Below are positions 23,409 through 36,012 of a DNA stretch of 64,000 nt, piece by piece; position 1 is the first letter of the stretch; each line of letters starts with the position of its first letter. The notes under the pieces are model-generated. The model saw only the letters and a list, made by a program, of their open reading frames with translations, did no database searches and was not told the origin of the DNA. This stretch comes from Amborella trichopoda (lineage: Eukaryota; Streptophyta; Magnoliopsida; Amborellales; Amborellaceae). A program made the translations under genes and the position numbers. The stretch lies in contig NW_006499905.1 in assembly GCF_000471905.2 (NCBI RefSeq), positions 2,209,720 through 2,273,719 of the forward strand, in the 5' to 3' direction.

Positions 23409-23999
23409 TTAATGGTGAGTTGGCTGAAGCAGGGCCACATGCCTCACTTCAATCACTATTTGAGTATGAAAATATTCTTCCTCGTGACTCATCATGAGTT
23501 GTTCATCCAAACAGGCCCATATACTAGTATTGGATCTTCCGATCTTGGTATGAATGGAAGACTGTGAGTGCACCAAGTTGACATAATTATTGCAGCTGGA
23601 AAAGTGATAGATTTGGTATCACCAAATACAAATCATGCTTCTAAAAGCCCAAAGTTTTTGGTAGTGAAAGTAAAAGAACAAGGAAAATCAAAAAGAAAAT
23701 AAGGAGCTTTATAATTAAAATTACAAAAAGAAGAAAAAGAGAAAATGATGAAACACCCACTAAGGCATGCCGCAATAATACACCTTTTCACACAAAAAGA
23801 GTGATAGTACTAAAATAGTCATGTTACATCCACACCCCCCACATAAATACATTGCCCAATTCTACAACAGTTTACCCACCACACCTTTTCTCTAGCCTTT
23901 TTTGCTCTTTCTTCTCTCTTTTTCTATAAAATGTGAGAAAAATTTTAGCCAAAATACTTTACACCAATCAAAACCCCACCCAAAAAAAAAAAAATTCAC
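23409..23999. other. 3' flank of the receptor-kinase gene
   Basis: On the minus strand this follows the receptor-kinase stop codon and probably includes its 3' UTR. No other gene seen. Confidence 0.4.
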
Positions 24000-26900
24000 T
24001 TAGATGCTGTCTTCCCTTGCCATGCTTGGATCTATAGACTTCAAAATCTCCAACAAGTTATGCAACACCTCATTCATTGTGGGCCTTTTAACACTTTGTT
24101 CTTCAACACATTGCATGCCCACTTTGAACAAATGCAAGGCTTGGTTCATAGGCACTCCATGGAGTCTTGGGTCTAGGATGTTTTCTGTGATCTCTGCATC
24201 TGAGCCATTCATGTCCCTTATCGATTGGACAATATGCACCCCATTTCCGAATCCTCCAACCGGTTTTCGCCCAGTTATCAACTCTAGTAGTACCACACCA
24301 AAGCTATACACATCAATCTTCTCATCCACCTTCAATGTGAATACGTACTCTGCAATGTGGTGATCAGATCCACAATTAGCATTTAGTTTCACCTTTTGCA
24401 TGTTGGTTAAGGTGTGGTTTGGTCACAGGGATAAATTTGTTCAAAAATCAGTTTTTGACATGAATTTATTTTCTTTTCCGTTCGTTGTTTTTTTTTTTTT
24501 TTAAGACATTGAAGAATAGGATTTAAAGCGACAAGCATGGGTGAGAAAATAAGATCTTTAAACAAATACACTAATTTTCAAGGACATAAAAGATGGGGAA
24601 CCATTGGATCCACAACATAGGTTCAAATGGACAAAAATCACCTAATATTAAAAGGCGCCGACCTCTTAGGAATATGGATATCTCTTAGGCCTGTCAATGG
24701 GTTAGGTCCATGTCAGGTTGACCCCAACCCGGGTGGAGCGTCTGAACTAGATCATTATATGTGTGTGTAATCGGGATAGGGAGGATCGACCATGACCCCA
24801 TGCATCCTGTTCTCGTTAGATCCAAGCTGGAACAGCACAAGGTGGGTCACATGTCAAGTGGACCCAGAAACCCGACAAACAGATCCAACAAGCACATCTT
24901 GACCTCGACCCTGGTCAGGTTGATCCACCAAGTGGGCTTGTATACCTGGCCCATTTATCCCCCCTAACATCTCCCTACCACTATTTGTATGTAATTTAGT
25001 CAAAATAATATCTTTCGAGGCCCCTCTCAATTGTTGTGGTGAAAATGAAATGTCCTAAAATCACTAAATCAACTACTTTTGCAAAAGAATAATGGATTTC
25101 ACCTGGTGCAATGTAGCCATAAGATCCAACCAAACCAGACATTTCTGAACCGGGTTCCTTCACGAACTTAGCCAGGCCAAAGTCAGAGATGTGTGCTTCA
25201 AAATGTGAGTCCAATAGTATGCTATTTGACTTAACATTGCGATGCACTATTGGTGGCAAGCATTCGTGGTGCAAGTAACAAAGCCCCTTTGCTGCTTCTC
25301 CTGCGATCTTACACCTTTAAAAACACAAAAAGGAGACAAATCCATTAATGAACTTTCACCAAGGAATTTGATGAATCTTGAACTAGAACAAATAATTTGT
25401 TTCTATCTGTGAAGGATAGGGTTTTGTTTAGTTCCGATTCAAATGGGCCTCCTTGCAAAAGAACAATCTCTAATATGGCTCTTGGATCTAAAATTTTAAA
25501 TGTTAAAATCTTGACCACCACAGTTATGAATGCTGGAATGAAAAAAGACTTTGAACCTTAAACATTTACCATTTTGAATGTTGATGTTGGATCGTTCATT
25601 TTCATTCTTAGCATATCATTTGATCTGAACTATTTTTCGAGTTGCAAAATCATGGATCTAAGTGGAATGTATTTCAGATCCTAAATGCATCTCTAATATG
25701 GGTTTTTGGTATGGGACACAATTGAATAGGGACAGCCTGAAACTTTTTCCATCCATAAATTCCATCTTTGTTAAGAGCTTTTGACCTCTAGGCTTGGTGG
25801 CTAGGACCAGTGTTATAAGTTCTGGACCATTGAGTCAAACTGAAACTAATAGGACTAAACAAATGACTTTTTGAAAAATAGGTGTAAAACAGTCAGAGAA
25901 TTAATTAAAATTTCATAAATAAGGACAAATAAGAAGAACATCCAAAAAAATGGATTCAAATTTGGGAAATTTGGCCAAATTTTATGAAAATCTAAAAATA
26001 TTGGGTTGCAGGTGAGAGTAGAAATAGAGACTAGGTAGAGTTTTCAGTAAGCATCAAGATTGTTTGGCTAAGAGCCAAGAACTTAAGGATCATATTACAA
26101 ATTTTGGGTGTGAGCAGGGTGAAATTGAAAACTGAGACGTAACGAAAAAAATTGCATCAAGATCCAACCAAAACTAGGTTTAAAAGTCCAATTTTATGGG
26201 TTAGAGTCGGGTTACTGAACACGAAAAATAACCTGTTCAGACCGCTCCAACTAGTATCTAGCTTGGGCTTGCAATGGACCAAGTGGCCCGGCCTGACCAG
26301 GTGAGCCCGGCCCTTTAAAATAGGATCAGGGCCACGACAGGGATGGCTCCTCTTTTTTCTTGGTAATCCTTTTTTTTTTCCATTTGTTTTTAGCCGAGCC
26401 TGTTTGGCCTGGTTCTTTGATCGGCCCTCTAGGGACAAGGGCCGGGCAATGGCCAAGGGGGCTCGGCCCCATTGCTTGGCCTATCTTCAGCTAGTCGAGA
26501 CTGGTTCTATGGTATTTTGGACTTGATGACCCAACCGAAAAAGCCAAAGTGCATATTGGGGGGCTCAGTGCAGCCGATAACACTGGTTAAAATATACAAG
26601 CGATATCAATATGACGCAGGCACACATACTTACACACTTGCTCTATTAATACAATTTACAGTAGTACCGGTAGTATGCTATAGTAACCGTTCACTAATAC
26701 TATAGTACTCACACCACTCTAGATAAAGCAAGGATCATATACCTGGTGTACCAATCCAAATGGGATCCATCCGTTCCATGGAGAACTTCACCAAGACTAC
26801 CAGTATGCATGTACTCATAAACAAAGAGGTTGGTCTCTTGGTTTGTACAAAAGCCTAGAAGACGGACTATGTTCCTATGCCGAATGCTCCCGAGTGTATG

Positions 26901-29900
26901 TATATCCGTGGAGTTGCCATTGTGAAGAAATGAAGATTGCATCGAGCACATTGCTCTTTTCACCGCCACTTGATCCCCGTTGGGCATTATCCCTATAAAC
27001 AAAAATTAGTTATTCATCAATGTTTTAAAAACCGGATTAGCTAGGTGAATTAGACCATTTGGAAATCCAATCTGGGTCAATTTTAAAAAAATAAAAAATA
27101 ATAAAAAGCATAATATGTAGGAACCAAGTGATTCAATAGCTTCCGATCGCCTGGTTCCCTTGTGGAATCAAGCAAGTCCAAGGGCATTAGATCGATATGT
27201 TATCCAGATCGGCGAATAACAATACTTCAATGAAAGCATTTTCACGTAAAAAAAACTTAATGTAATGAGGTGTGGGAGTCTTTCTACATCAATTGGATGT
27301 CAATTGGTGTTAAAAAAATGTATTGGGACCTGTTTTTATGTGAAAAAAGACCAACACTTAATAACATGAAAGATTTTTTCACGTGAAAATAATTTCACAC
27401 AAATATTTTCACGTGTACTAAATGTGCCCTTGAACACTGGTTTTGATATTAAGAAAAAATAATAATAATGAATTCTTTTGTGTAATTCAGAAAGGTAACT
27501 TACAGACATAGATGTAGAACCCATTTGTTGGCACGTATGATGTGATACATATAGTCATGATACGAACATGACGATGAGGTTAGGTTGGCAATGGGCCAGG
27601 TGGAACACTAGGGCTTAGGCCATGGCAGGCCCGTCCCTCTGGCCATGATAGGGTCGGACCGCCCAACCCTAACTTCTTTATTTTTTGCTTTGTTTTTATC
27701 TAAATTTATTTAGCCCGGCCCATTCCCAATAGGCCAGGCCAGGGCCTCTTTATCCCGTTCCTGATACAGTAAGGCATGTACCAACCCTCAATGGAAAAGG
27801 GCCAGGCTAAGACTAGGGTTGGCATGTTTCCAAGTCTACATGAGGTTATCAATAAAATGGGTCCCACCAAACATGTTATTACTTCGTTCTACCTTTCACT
27901 ATCCTTTCATCATCACCCAACCCGTTTGAATGCTTGTGATAATCCACATGGTCATCATGTTACCATGACCATGTAGAACATATTGTCAATTGGGTGCTAT
28001 AAAAGTGGGCAACAACACATCACCCACCATATTAGGATATGCATCAAAAATTGATGTTGAGTTTACTGTGTACTCCTGTCCCTTTCATATTATGAGCGCA
28101 TGAAACTTTTTCAATTTTATTCCGTTGAACCGGTAAAGGGTTTGACCCAATCAAAACTAGTCCAATCACTAGTCAAGCTAATTGGATTGAATTTAAAATG
28201 AATAAAAAAAATTAGATATATTATAAAACAATTCTTAATTTTTTCAACGGTCTAATTAGTGTGATCGAGTCTGCTCTCAACACTCTCATATTTTTTATTT
28301 TTTCGTTTCATATAAATGCATGGGTGCACCATGCACGTGTATTCATCTATGAGTTAGTCCCTACGTGCGTGATATATATGTGTACGAATCAACATTCAAA
28401 AAGAAAATTTGTCTGAGCCTCATAAATACATTACAAAAATAAATGAAGTGTATAAGACTCATAATTGTGTGCTCACTTGATACGCGTGTGTTCGACGAAG
28501 ACAGAATAATGAATGCTGGGCAGAGAGTGTATGAAGAGATAAAGTGTGTGTGTGATGAGAGAGAGGGAGAGAAAGGTCAATGTAGGCGGTTCAACCGGTA
28601 ACCGCAAGGTTAGATCGGTTTCGGCCGGTTTTGATTGGATATTTTTAAAAGAAATATAAAAATAATTATATAAAATCTAAAAAAATAAGAAAGTTTGTTT
28701 GTAATACATTTTCTAATGTTTTTCATTATTATAATAAATATTGGAAATTGTTTTCACCATTAATACTTATTTTTACATTTTCTTATTTTTTTGAAAATTT
28801 TTAAAAATACTCCTAGACACAAATCTACTTTTTAAAATCTATATTTTTTAATTAATTTTCAATTTTATTATGATGTGTTTTGTTTAATCGTGTTCTTTAA
28901 TTATAATTTTCATATTTTATTATTATTTTTATATTTTTTAGCTTTTTAACGGATTTATCTGATAAGAACGGTTGAACTCGTCCGTTTGCCGATTAAGCCG
29001 GTTGATCAACGTCCGAGCCCACATCCAGTTAGAGAGAGATATAAATATGGAGAAAGAGTGTGTGATAAGGTGAGGTCTAGAGAGAGAAAGAAGGCGTGTA
29101 CGTCCATTTCCCGGCATGATGGGGCCTTTACATCAAATCTCCAGGATAAAGGGGTCCAACTCTAGGAAAGGTTGACTCCTTTCAGGCAACAAAACTCACA
29201 GACATGATCACATGATCCTAATCCTAAATATAAAGTAGCACCAGCATATTAATGTCCCTACGGCTTACTAGTACTGAAAACGTCCACTCCTTTCACCTTT
29301 CGATAGGAAAATAAAGGAATAAAGTGGAAATGGATTGAATTGTTTGTTTTTAAGGGAATCTTATCCAACTTTATCAAAATATCGAAAAAAGATGAACTAT
29401 TTAACCTTTTATTTTAAGTTAAGATCACGTGTCTTATGAGATTTTGAAATTAAATTATAAAATTTAGATATAATTTTAAGTAGTTTCATTAGATCTAAAC
29501 ATATTATTAAAATGGATTGTCAATGTTAATTGGGCTAAGAATATATTTTCTGGATTGTTGTTTCAATTTTTGCTTTTGTGTAATTGTTCGTTAGAAATGA
29601 AAATAGTGTATGTTTATAAAGAAGCAGCTCTAATTTGATTGTTTAGAGCCTCGACTCTACGTAAACTTTTTCCATTTATAAATTGGGGTATTGTTTCATT
29701 ATATTACTATAGTACAATTGCATGGAATCACTCCCAATTTTAAAAGAAAAAAGGGTAAGATTTCTCTTATAAAACACAAATTTAGTAGGCAAAATGGATG
29801 CATAAAATCACAAACAAAAATTGGAAATTTTGCATAGAAAAAGAAAAAAAAATGCAAAATTACATTTTCAAAATGGGTCCTTTCGCCATCAAGATAGAAA

Positions 29901-32152
29901 TAACCGGCCTGACCGGACCCTAAGGCCCCAAAAAACTTGGGCCTGGGTTGGCTTCATGGCTCGGCGAGGCCCCAATAAGGCGGGACCAGTTTGTTTTTTA
30001 TTTTTTCAATATTTTCCCTTGCGTGTATTAGGTGCAGCCTAAACAGGGCCAGGGGCCAAGAGTCGTCAGCCCAGGCCCCTTTCCAGCCCGATTGGAAACC
30101 CTGTTAATTTTCAGGCACAATGAGTTGAATTATGAGGGTGATCGATCTTTTTCCGGGTAAAAAAACTACCAAATTTCGTCCAGAAAACAACCAAGAGAAA
30201 GAGGTACCTCTGTAAACGGTCCCTGAGCCTCCTTTTCCGATGATATTCTCCTCTTTCAAGCAATCCAAAACGTCCTCACACCTCATAAAACCCACCCTTT
30301 CATCGAACACTGTGAGCTTCCATGTGTTCTTCTTTGCCTTTTTCAAAACCCGAGCCCTAATCAACAAGCCCACAACGAACCCTATCGCGCCCACCGCCAA
30401 ACCCGCAAGCACCAAAAGGCTCGCCCACCAAGCCCTTACACGGCTCATTTCACCGAACCCACTCGACCCCACTAATGGCTCCGTCAAATCGTTGTAAGAG
30501 AAGTCCATCGAAGCTGAACCTTTCATGGCCTGAAACGCCGCTGGAATCTGACCCACTAAATGGTTTTTCGACAAGTTTAGGTAAGTTAGGGATCGCATTC
30601 CCGCGATCTTGGCAGGAATCTCGCCGGAAAAGTTATTCCGGCTAAGGTCAAGCACTGAGAGATCATTTAAGCTGCATATTTTAGGTGGGATTTCGCCGGA
30701 AAATTGGTTTCCGGCTAAAAAGAGCTTCTGAAGTGACCCGAAATCGCCAATAATGGCTGGAATTTCTCCATTGAGTTGGTTGTTTGAGAGGCTCAGCTCT
30801 AGTAGGGTTTCAGACACCGAAAGATTGCCGGAAAAGAATTTTCCGGTCAGCTTGTTGTTTTTTAACTCTAACTGAGTAAGATTTTGAAGGCTTAAAAGAC
30901 CATAAGGTAATGACCCGTTCAGTAGGTTGTCTCCTAGCCGTACACGTTTCAGAGATTGACACGTGGTAAGAGATCCAGGTACCTGGCCAGAGAACGAGTT
31001 GTTCAGGAGGATCAGGGTCTGGAGTAGGCCGCCTGAGCAAATTTCCGGCGGAATTTTCCCGGCTAATTTGTTGGATGATAGGTCCAAAAGCTTCAGATTC
31101 CGGCCAAACTTTCCATCCAACTCGCCTGAAAATTCATTGTCCCAAAGCTGAAGAACCTCGAGCTCAGGCAACTCTGCAACAAAAGGAGGAATAGTACCTT
31201 TCAAGCTGTTTATAAAGAGGTTTAAGAGCTTGAGGTTCTTGAGCTCTGCAAAATTCGCCGGAATTTCGCCGGAAAGCTTGTTATTAGAGAGATCCAGAGA
31301 CTTAAGTACCCGCAGATTCCCCATTTCCGGTGGGATTTTTCCTGTCAGCTCATTAACCTGCAGAAAAAGAGTGCCTAGAAGGGTGAGGTTCCCAATCTCC
31401 GCCGGAATCTCTCCAGAAAGTCCACAACTGGCCATATCTAGCCTGAAAAGTCGCCGTAGATTTCCAAATTCGGGTGGTATTCCTCCGGAAAACCAGTTGA
31501 AGTAACCGAGATAGAGTTGCTCTAGTTTTGTGAGGTTTCCGAGCTCTTTTGGGATATTTCCACTAAGCTCGTTTCCGGAGAGAGCTAGGTACTCGATTTC
31601 TTTCAATTTTCCATATTCAGGTGGGATCTCACCATTAAAGTAGTTTCCCCCTAGATGGAGGTGTTTAATTCCTGAGATCTCTGCAACTCCTTTTGGTAAG
31701 GGCCCAGTTAAGTTATTGTTATACAGGTCCAAAACCTCGAGATTTTTCAGGCCTGACAAACTGACCGGAAAAGTGCCATTAAAGAGGTTGTTAGATAGGT
31801 TCAGGAGGTTGAGGCCCGAGATTCTGGCGATCTCAGCAGGAATTTGGCCGGAAAACTCATTAACAGCGAGGCTGAGGGTGGTTAATCGCTGGAGATTGCC
31901 AATTTCGGGCGATATTTGGCCGGAAAGTCCCATGTCTGAGATGTCTAGAACAGAGACATAGCCTGAATCGTCGCATTGGATTCCAATCCATGAGCAATAG
32001 TTGGAAGAGTTTCCTTTCGACCAGGTTTCAAGGGAGCTTTCTGGATCGTTAATGGCGAATTTCACGGCCCAGAGAGGACCGGAATTATCGACTGAAATTG
32101 CAAAAAGTGGCCGGAAAATGCAGAGGAGCATCACCGGAAAGTACCAGTCCAT
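24000..32152 (-). CDS. LRR receptor-like kinase of the CLV1/BAM type with degenerate catalytic loop
   Basis: Four exons, read on the minus strand: 32152-30208, 26992-26743, 25314-25103, 24349-24000. They join at GT-AG sites in phase to 918 codons plus TAA. Residues 1-19 are a signal peptide ([18 protein letters not shown]). An LRRNT with CSWIGIQC is followed by about 20 plant-type LRRs (xxLSGxIPxExGNLxxL) to about 560. A transmembrane helix lies at about 575-598, with the kinase from about 633. The nearest relatives I recognise are BAM1-3 and CLV1, receptors for CLE peptides at the plasma membrane. Retained: GKGGSG loop, VAVK (K660), DFG (776-778), APE. Lost: HRD is HRN (N758), the catalytic-loop Asn is Ser (S763), and the helix-C Glu position is Asp (D678). 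Activity is therefore doubtful. The frame is intact throughout, which argues against a simple pseudogene. BAM genes usually have one kinase intron; here there are three. Confidence 0.9.
25315..26742 (-). other. Intron 2 of the receptor-kinase gene
   Basis: Donor AG|GTATATG and acceptor TTTAAAG|GTGTAAG. It holds one GGCC-rich dispersed repeat at about 26190-26510 (GCCCGGCC words on both sides of a T-run). No gene inside. Confidence 0.7.
26993..30207 (-). other. Intron 1 of the receptor-kinase gene (3.2 kb), filled with repeats
   Basis: Donor AGAG|GTACCTC and acceptor TTTATAG|GG. It contains GGCC-rich dispersed repeats (27565-27800 and about 29900-30100), a CCGGTT-rich inverted block at 28580-29030, and a solo family A right-end fragment at about 29625-29672. 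No independent gene. Confidence 0.75.
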
Positions 32153-32206
32153 TTCGTTGCAGAGTGTGAGCTCGATTCATGCATACGTAAAGAATTCTCC
32201 TCAGAG

Positions 32207-32220
32207 CACTATTTATGAAA
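32207..32220 (-). promoter_or_regulatory. Probable TATA box of the receptor-kinase gene
   Basis: On the minus strand TTTCATAAATAGTG lies 55-68 bp upstream of the ATG. It is the only TATA-like word at a suitable distance. Confidence 0.45.
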
Positions 32221-32484
32221 CTTGTGCAGGGAAGATCTGGACCGTCCACCTCTCTCGAGAAAGTGCCCAATGGAATCTTCTCCATTCTACCCTTGAGTCA
32301 TTTTCAAATACCTTGGTGTGACCTGATGTTTTGTGGTTGTCCAGATGTCTTGGACCATGGATATTTCAGTCATTTCAGAAACAACGGATACTTTTATAAA
32401 TGATCAAAGCTTTTTGAAATAGAAATTTAGAGTAAAGTCATGGTTTTTTTTTAAAAAAAAAGATAACTTATCCAAATGCGTTTC

Positions 32485-32867
32485 GGAAAAGTTGATGTAG
32501 CTCTAAACAATCAAATTAAAACCCATCTCAAAAATTTCATTGAAGTTGTTTTAATGTCCAAATATTTTCAAATTTATCATCTCGACATCAATATGCACAA
32601 ACATAAAAAAAAAAAATGGATTTCAAGTTTTAGAAATGGTGCATCTTATAACGAATTTTTGGACCGTCAATTTTCACGATTTTCAAATTTTCATAGATAT
32701 GCTCGATCTACACTATTTTTTAAGCTTTAAATTCTATAATTAAAGATAAAAATATGTTTTAAGGCTATCACAAATATTTTCAATATCGAAACCATATTTC
32801 TTGATACTATTTGAAGGGGCCCTTTATTTTGATTATTTAGAGCTTCGGCTCTATACAACCCGCACCA
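32485..32867. mobile_element. MITE family A copy upstream of the receptor kinase
   Basis: About 383 bp, left end GGAAAAGTTGATGTAGCTC (degenerate), right end GCTCTATACAACCCGCACC. The right mini-palindrome TAGAGC-TTCG-GCTCTA is a perfect hairpin. It lies about 330 bp upstream of the receptor-kinase ATG. No target duplication matched. Confidence 0.8.
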
Positions 32868-32964
32868 TATTTAGCATTTTACATATGTTTTCTGATTTAA
32901 ATTCAAAATATATATCAGAATACACGTAATCTTAGAATAATTGCAAAAAGGTAAAATATTCCAT

Positions 32965-33260
32965 GATGTAGTTTCATTAAGGCCTAGGTTTTATATAAAG
33001 AAAAAGTAAAGCCTCGTCTGGAAATGTAGACTGCAAAAGATATGCAAAAATTGGTATTGACTTTAGGGAGTTATAAACACTTGAAAATAGATGGTTAGAT
33101 AATGTGTTGTAATATGCAATACTTTTAGGATTTTTTTCATAACCATAATAGTCAAGATCAAGTTGATTGATTTGAAGGCTTTTCCAAGCCGAATCCGCAA
33201 TTTTCGGTAAGTTTTTGATGTGAAGCTTTACTTTTTCTCATAAAACATAAGCCTCTTTTA
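32965..33260. mobile_element. MITE family B copy, partly degraded
   Basis: Left end GATGTAGTTTCATTAAGGCC with TAGGTTTTATATAAAG. Internal blocks ATGGTTAGATAATGTGTTG and GTCAAGATCAAGTTGATTG. Right end GTGAAGCTTTACTTTTTCTC. The right terminus is worn. Confidence 0.6.
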
Positions 33261-34328
33261 ACCTTTTTTTTTTTTTAATATTGAATAGTTAACATGTTAG
33301 GTGTATTTTGATAAATTTTTTTTTAAAAAAAAAGAGTATTTTCTAAGACTACGACGGCTTTATATGCCAAAAATTACAATAGCTTGAGATTTACCTATTC
33401 ATAATCCTAACTCGACAATCATTGATTTGGAAAGATAAATTTAAGTCCTAAAAGCCTTTTTATTATTATTATTATTATATTTATTTATTTAACTCCAAGT
33501 TGCTTAACTACCTAGCCAATTTTTGCCCCAAAAACGGTCTATTTTGTCAAATATTTCTTCAACTCTCCATTTCATGTACGGCCAGATATTTATTCAACTC
33601 TCGATTTCATGTAAGGCTAGCAACGGACCAAATCTTGGCAGGGTAGCCCTTACCCTACCCGCTCCGTCCGGCTACGTTTTGTAGCCGAGACATTTGCTTC
33701 TCCTTTTTCTTTTCTTTTTTTTTTTTGGAACATTAACACATTTGTTTTTCAAGACTAAAAAACCCGGCCCGGCCCTAATTTCATGCACTATAAACCAAAT
33801 TTTCATTATTTTTTAGAGCTTTCAATCGGACAAAATAAGATTTCCATGCCATGACAAGAGTTTACCGGCGTCAGAACTACATTTTCCGGTCTGATTTTTC
33901 AAATGCTGCTCGGCTCCTCACATGACCAGAATCACTGGGACAAGTGGCAATGCATAAAAGATTGAAACAGGTTATTTCGAGTGAGAAAATGATAATGAAA
34001 AATAAGAAACAGATGGGAAAAGAATAATGAAAGATAAGAGAGAGACAGGATTAAAGGGTGCGTTTGTCGTCTGATACATGGATTATTGAGCTATTCATTG
34101 TGGAGACTCGAGGCCAGCTTCTTCGAAACAAACAAAACATAATAATAACTAATTAACTAATTCACTTAACATCCAAGAAATGAGAATGCTTAACGAGTAA
34201 GCCTTAAATTGATCTCCTATGAATTACCCTTTGGTCTTCGAGGGCCAACACTCTGCTCCCGGGAACATATTGTACACTTATTCCCCCATAGGACTAATTT
34301 GAAAATATTTTTTTAAATTTATTTTTCA
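33261..34328. other. Non-coding stretch with a GGCC-rich repeat
   Basis: No gene. About 33610-33790 is a GGCC-rich dispersed repeat (CAACGGACCAAATCTTGGCA..CCCGGCCCGGCCC). A GGGAGC-type motif lies at 34254-34288. Confidence 0.4.
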
Positions 34329-34720
34329 GGGTGTGGTTTGTATAGAGCCTAGGCTCTAAACAATCAAATTAGATCCTACCTTCAAATAGTGTCGTCACAT
34401 GTGGTTTCAATACCAGAAATCTTTGTGAGAGCCTTAATATATATTTTTATCCTTATTTATAAAGTTTAAACCTCAAAAAGAGTGTTAACCAGCAGATTTA
34501 TGAAAAATTGAAAATATTGAAAATTGACGGTCAAAAAAATGTGTTATAAAATATACTATTTCCACAACTTGAAATCCATTTTTTTCTTATGTCCATGTAT
34601 GTTGAAGTTGAGATGATCAATTTGAGGATATTTGGGCATCCAAACAACCTCTTCTAGTGAAAGTTTTGAGGTAGGCTCAAATTTGATTGTTTAGAGCCTT
34701 GGCTCTAGATAAACGTTTCC
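34329..34720. mobile_element. MITE family A copy inserted in a family C element
   Basis: 392 bp, left end GGGTGTGGTTTGTATAGAGCC, right end CTCTAGATAAACGTTTCC. Flanks TTATTTTTC and TTATTTTTA match at 8 of 9, with one extra A at the left edge. The left mini-palindrome TAGAGCCTAGGCTCTA is perfect over 16 bases. The right flank goes straight into family C sequence, suggesting nesting. Confidence 0.85.
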
Positions 34721-34734
34721 TTATTTTTAATATA

Positions 34735-35085
34735 AAGAGGTCTCAATCACTATTGTCTGTCATATTTTAAATCGAGAGGTAATAAATGTGTCAATAATTC
34801 AACTTAAAGTAAAAAAATAAGAGTGATTTACGGACGGACCCTAAAGTAAAATACGAAATGCTCCTCTTATACGAAGAAAAAGGTAGGTTGACCGACCTTC
34901 TTTGTAATTTCCTCTTATAATCGGAGAATTTTGTGTTTGACCTAAAATTTTAGAGTCCTTTCATAAATCACTCCAAAAATAAATTTTTCGAACTTTACGA
35001 CAAACCCCAAACCATCGAATTTGACATCTAATGACTAGGTGTGATTGTGACCTTCTTGTAACAATTAAACAATCTCATAGTATAA
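34735..35085. mobile_element. MITE family C copy interrupted by another MITE
   Basis: Left part AAAGAGGTCTCAATCAC.., right part TGATTGTGACCTTCTTGTAA..CAATCTCATAG. The halves are separated by the 153-bp element at 34821-34973. Removing it restores normal family C order. Confidence 0.65.
34821..34973. mobile_element. 153-bp MITE with 9-bp TSD nested in family C
   Basis: Terminal inverted repeat GAGTGATTTACGGACGGAC at the left. The right end is the complement of GAGTGATTTATGAAAGGAC. Flanks AAAAAATAA (34812-34820) and CAAAAATAA (34974-34982) match at 8 of 9. No coding content. A third Mutator-like type distinct from families A and B. Confidence 0.75.
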
Positions 35086-36012
35086 AAGCCCTTTTTTATT
35101 TTATAAAAATTTTTAGAAACCACTTAAAAATCACAAAATTATTATATTCAAAAGAAAAAATTTGAATTTCAGGTCATATAACACTCGAATCTCACCCTTC
35201 AAATTTTGGATGGTTTCTATTCAATTTTGAGGCATTTTTTTTCAAGCCCCATAGATAGTGCAATTTCAAATTTTAATTTATCGGGTTAAAGAGGTTACAT
35301 CCCAAAACATAAGGCCCTAAAAAAACTCCTAGATTGAGTTCTGCCTAAGGAAATAAATGAAAAATATGCTTACTCAGCTCACAGGAGCATGAAATCTTTT
35401 GGCTTAAACTTTTTAATCATTTAGCAAACTTCTTTAAAGTCACTTGTGGCCACCACCTTCCATCCATTATTCAACGTCAGTAACACCCACTACCACACGC
35501 TTCCAATAAGCGCGTATACTATGCTCCCATGGGAGCATATTGTCAATTAGCTCCCTCAGGTCAAAATGCACATAAAATGATATTTTCAGCTTACAATCTT
35601 GGCATTCACTTCAGAATCACCCTATGATTATTTCTATAAAAAAACAAAACACTTCTGGGTTTTAAAACACATAGATCTAACCGTCCAAATATTGGGCATG
35701 CCCTTTTCCTGTCTAACTTTTTTATGTATTTCATATTGAATTCCTTTTTTCCTCTTCTTTTTCGTTGAGGTTACTCACTAGGTTTAAGATGTTAAATCTT
35801 GGGTAGGGGTGAGAATTGACCTGATTCGAATATGAAATCTAGATTTTAGATCCTATTTGGATCTGGGTATATACCCAAATTTTGGATTTGGACTCAAAGC
35901 TCAAGCCTGAATTGAAATTTGAGCGATCTAGATCTGACCTGGATCCAAATCCATATTCAACTCGTTTTTTTTAAACAGTAAATTCTTATTTTATATATAT
36001 ATATATATATAT
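35086..36012. other. Non-coding stretch
   Basis: No gene. A palindromic TGCTCCCATGGGAGCA motif lies at 35523-35538. A (TA)n microsatellite ends at about 36012. Confidence 0.4.

Noticed and set aside
24004-24363. Plus-strand 119-codon frame opposite the last kinase exon
   Set aside because: Antisense shadow of conserved kinase codons; no family.
24000-32152. Receptor kinase as a simple pseudogene
   Set aside because: Four exons join in phase with good splice sites and no stop in 918 codons, so it is kept as a gene despite the altered catalytic loop.
30240-32403. Several plus-strand frames opposite the LRR exon
   Set aside because: Antisense shadows of the leucine-rich repeats.
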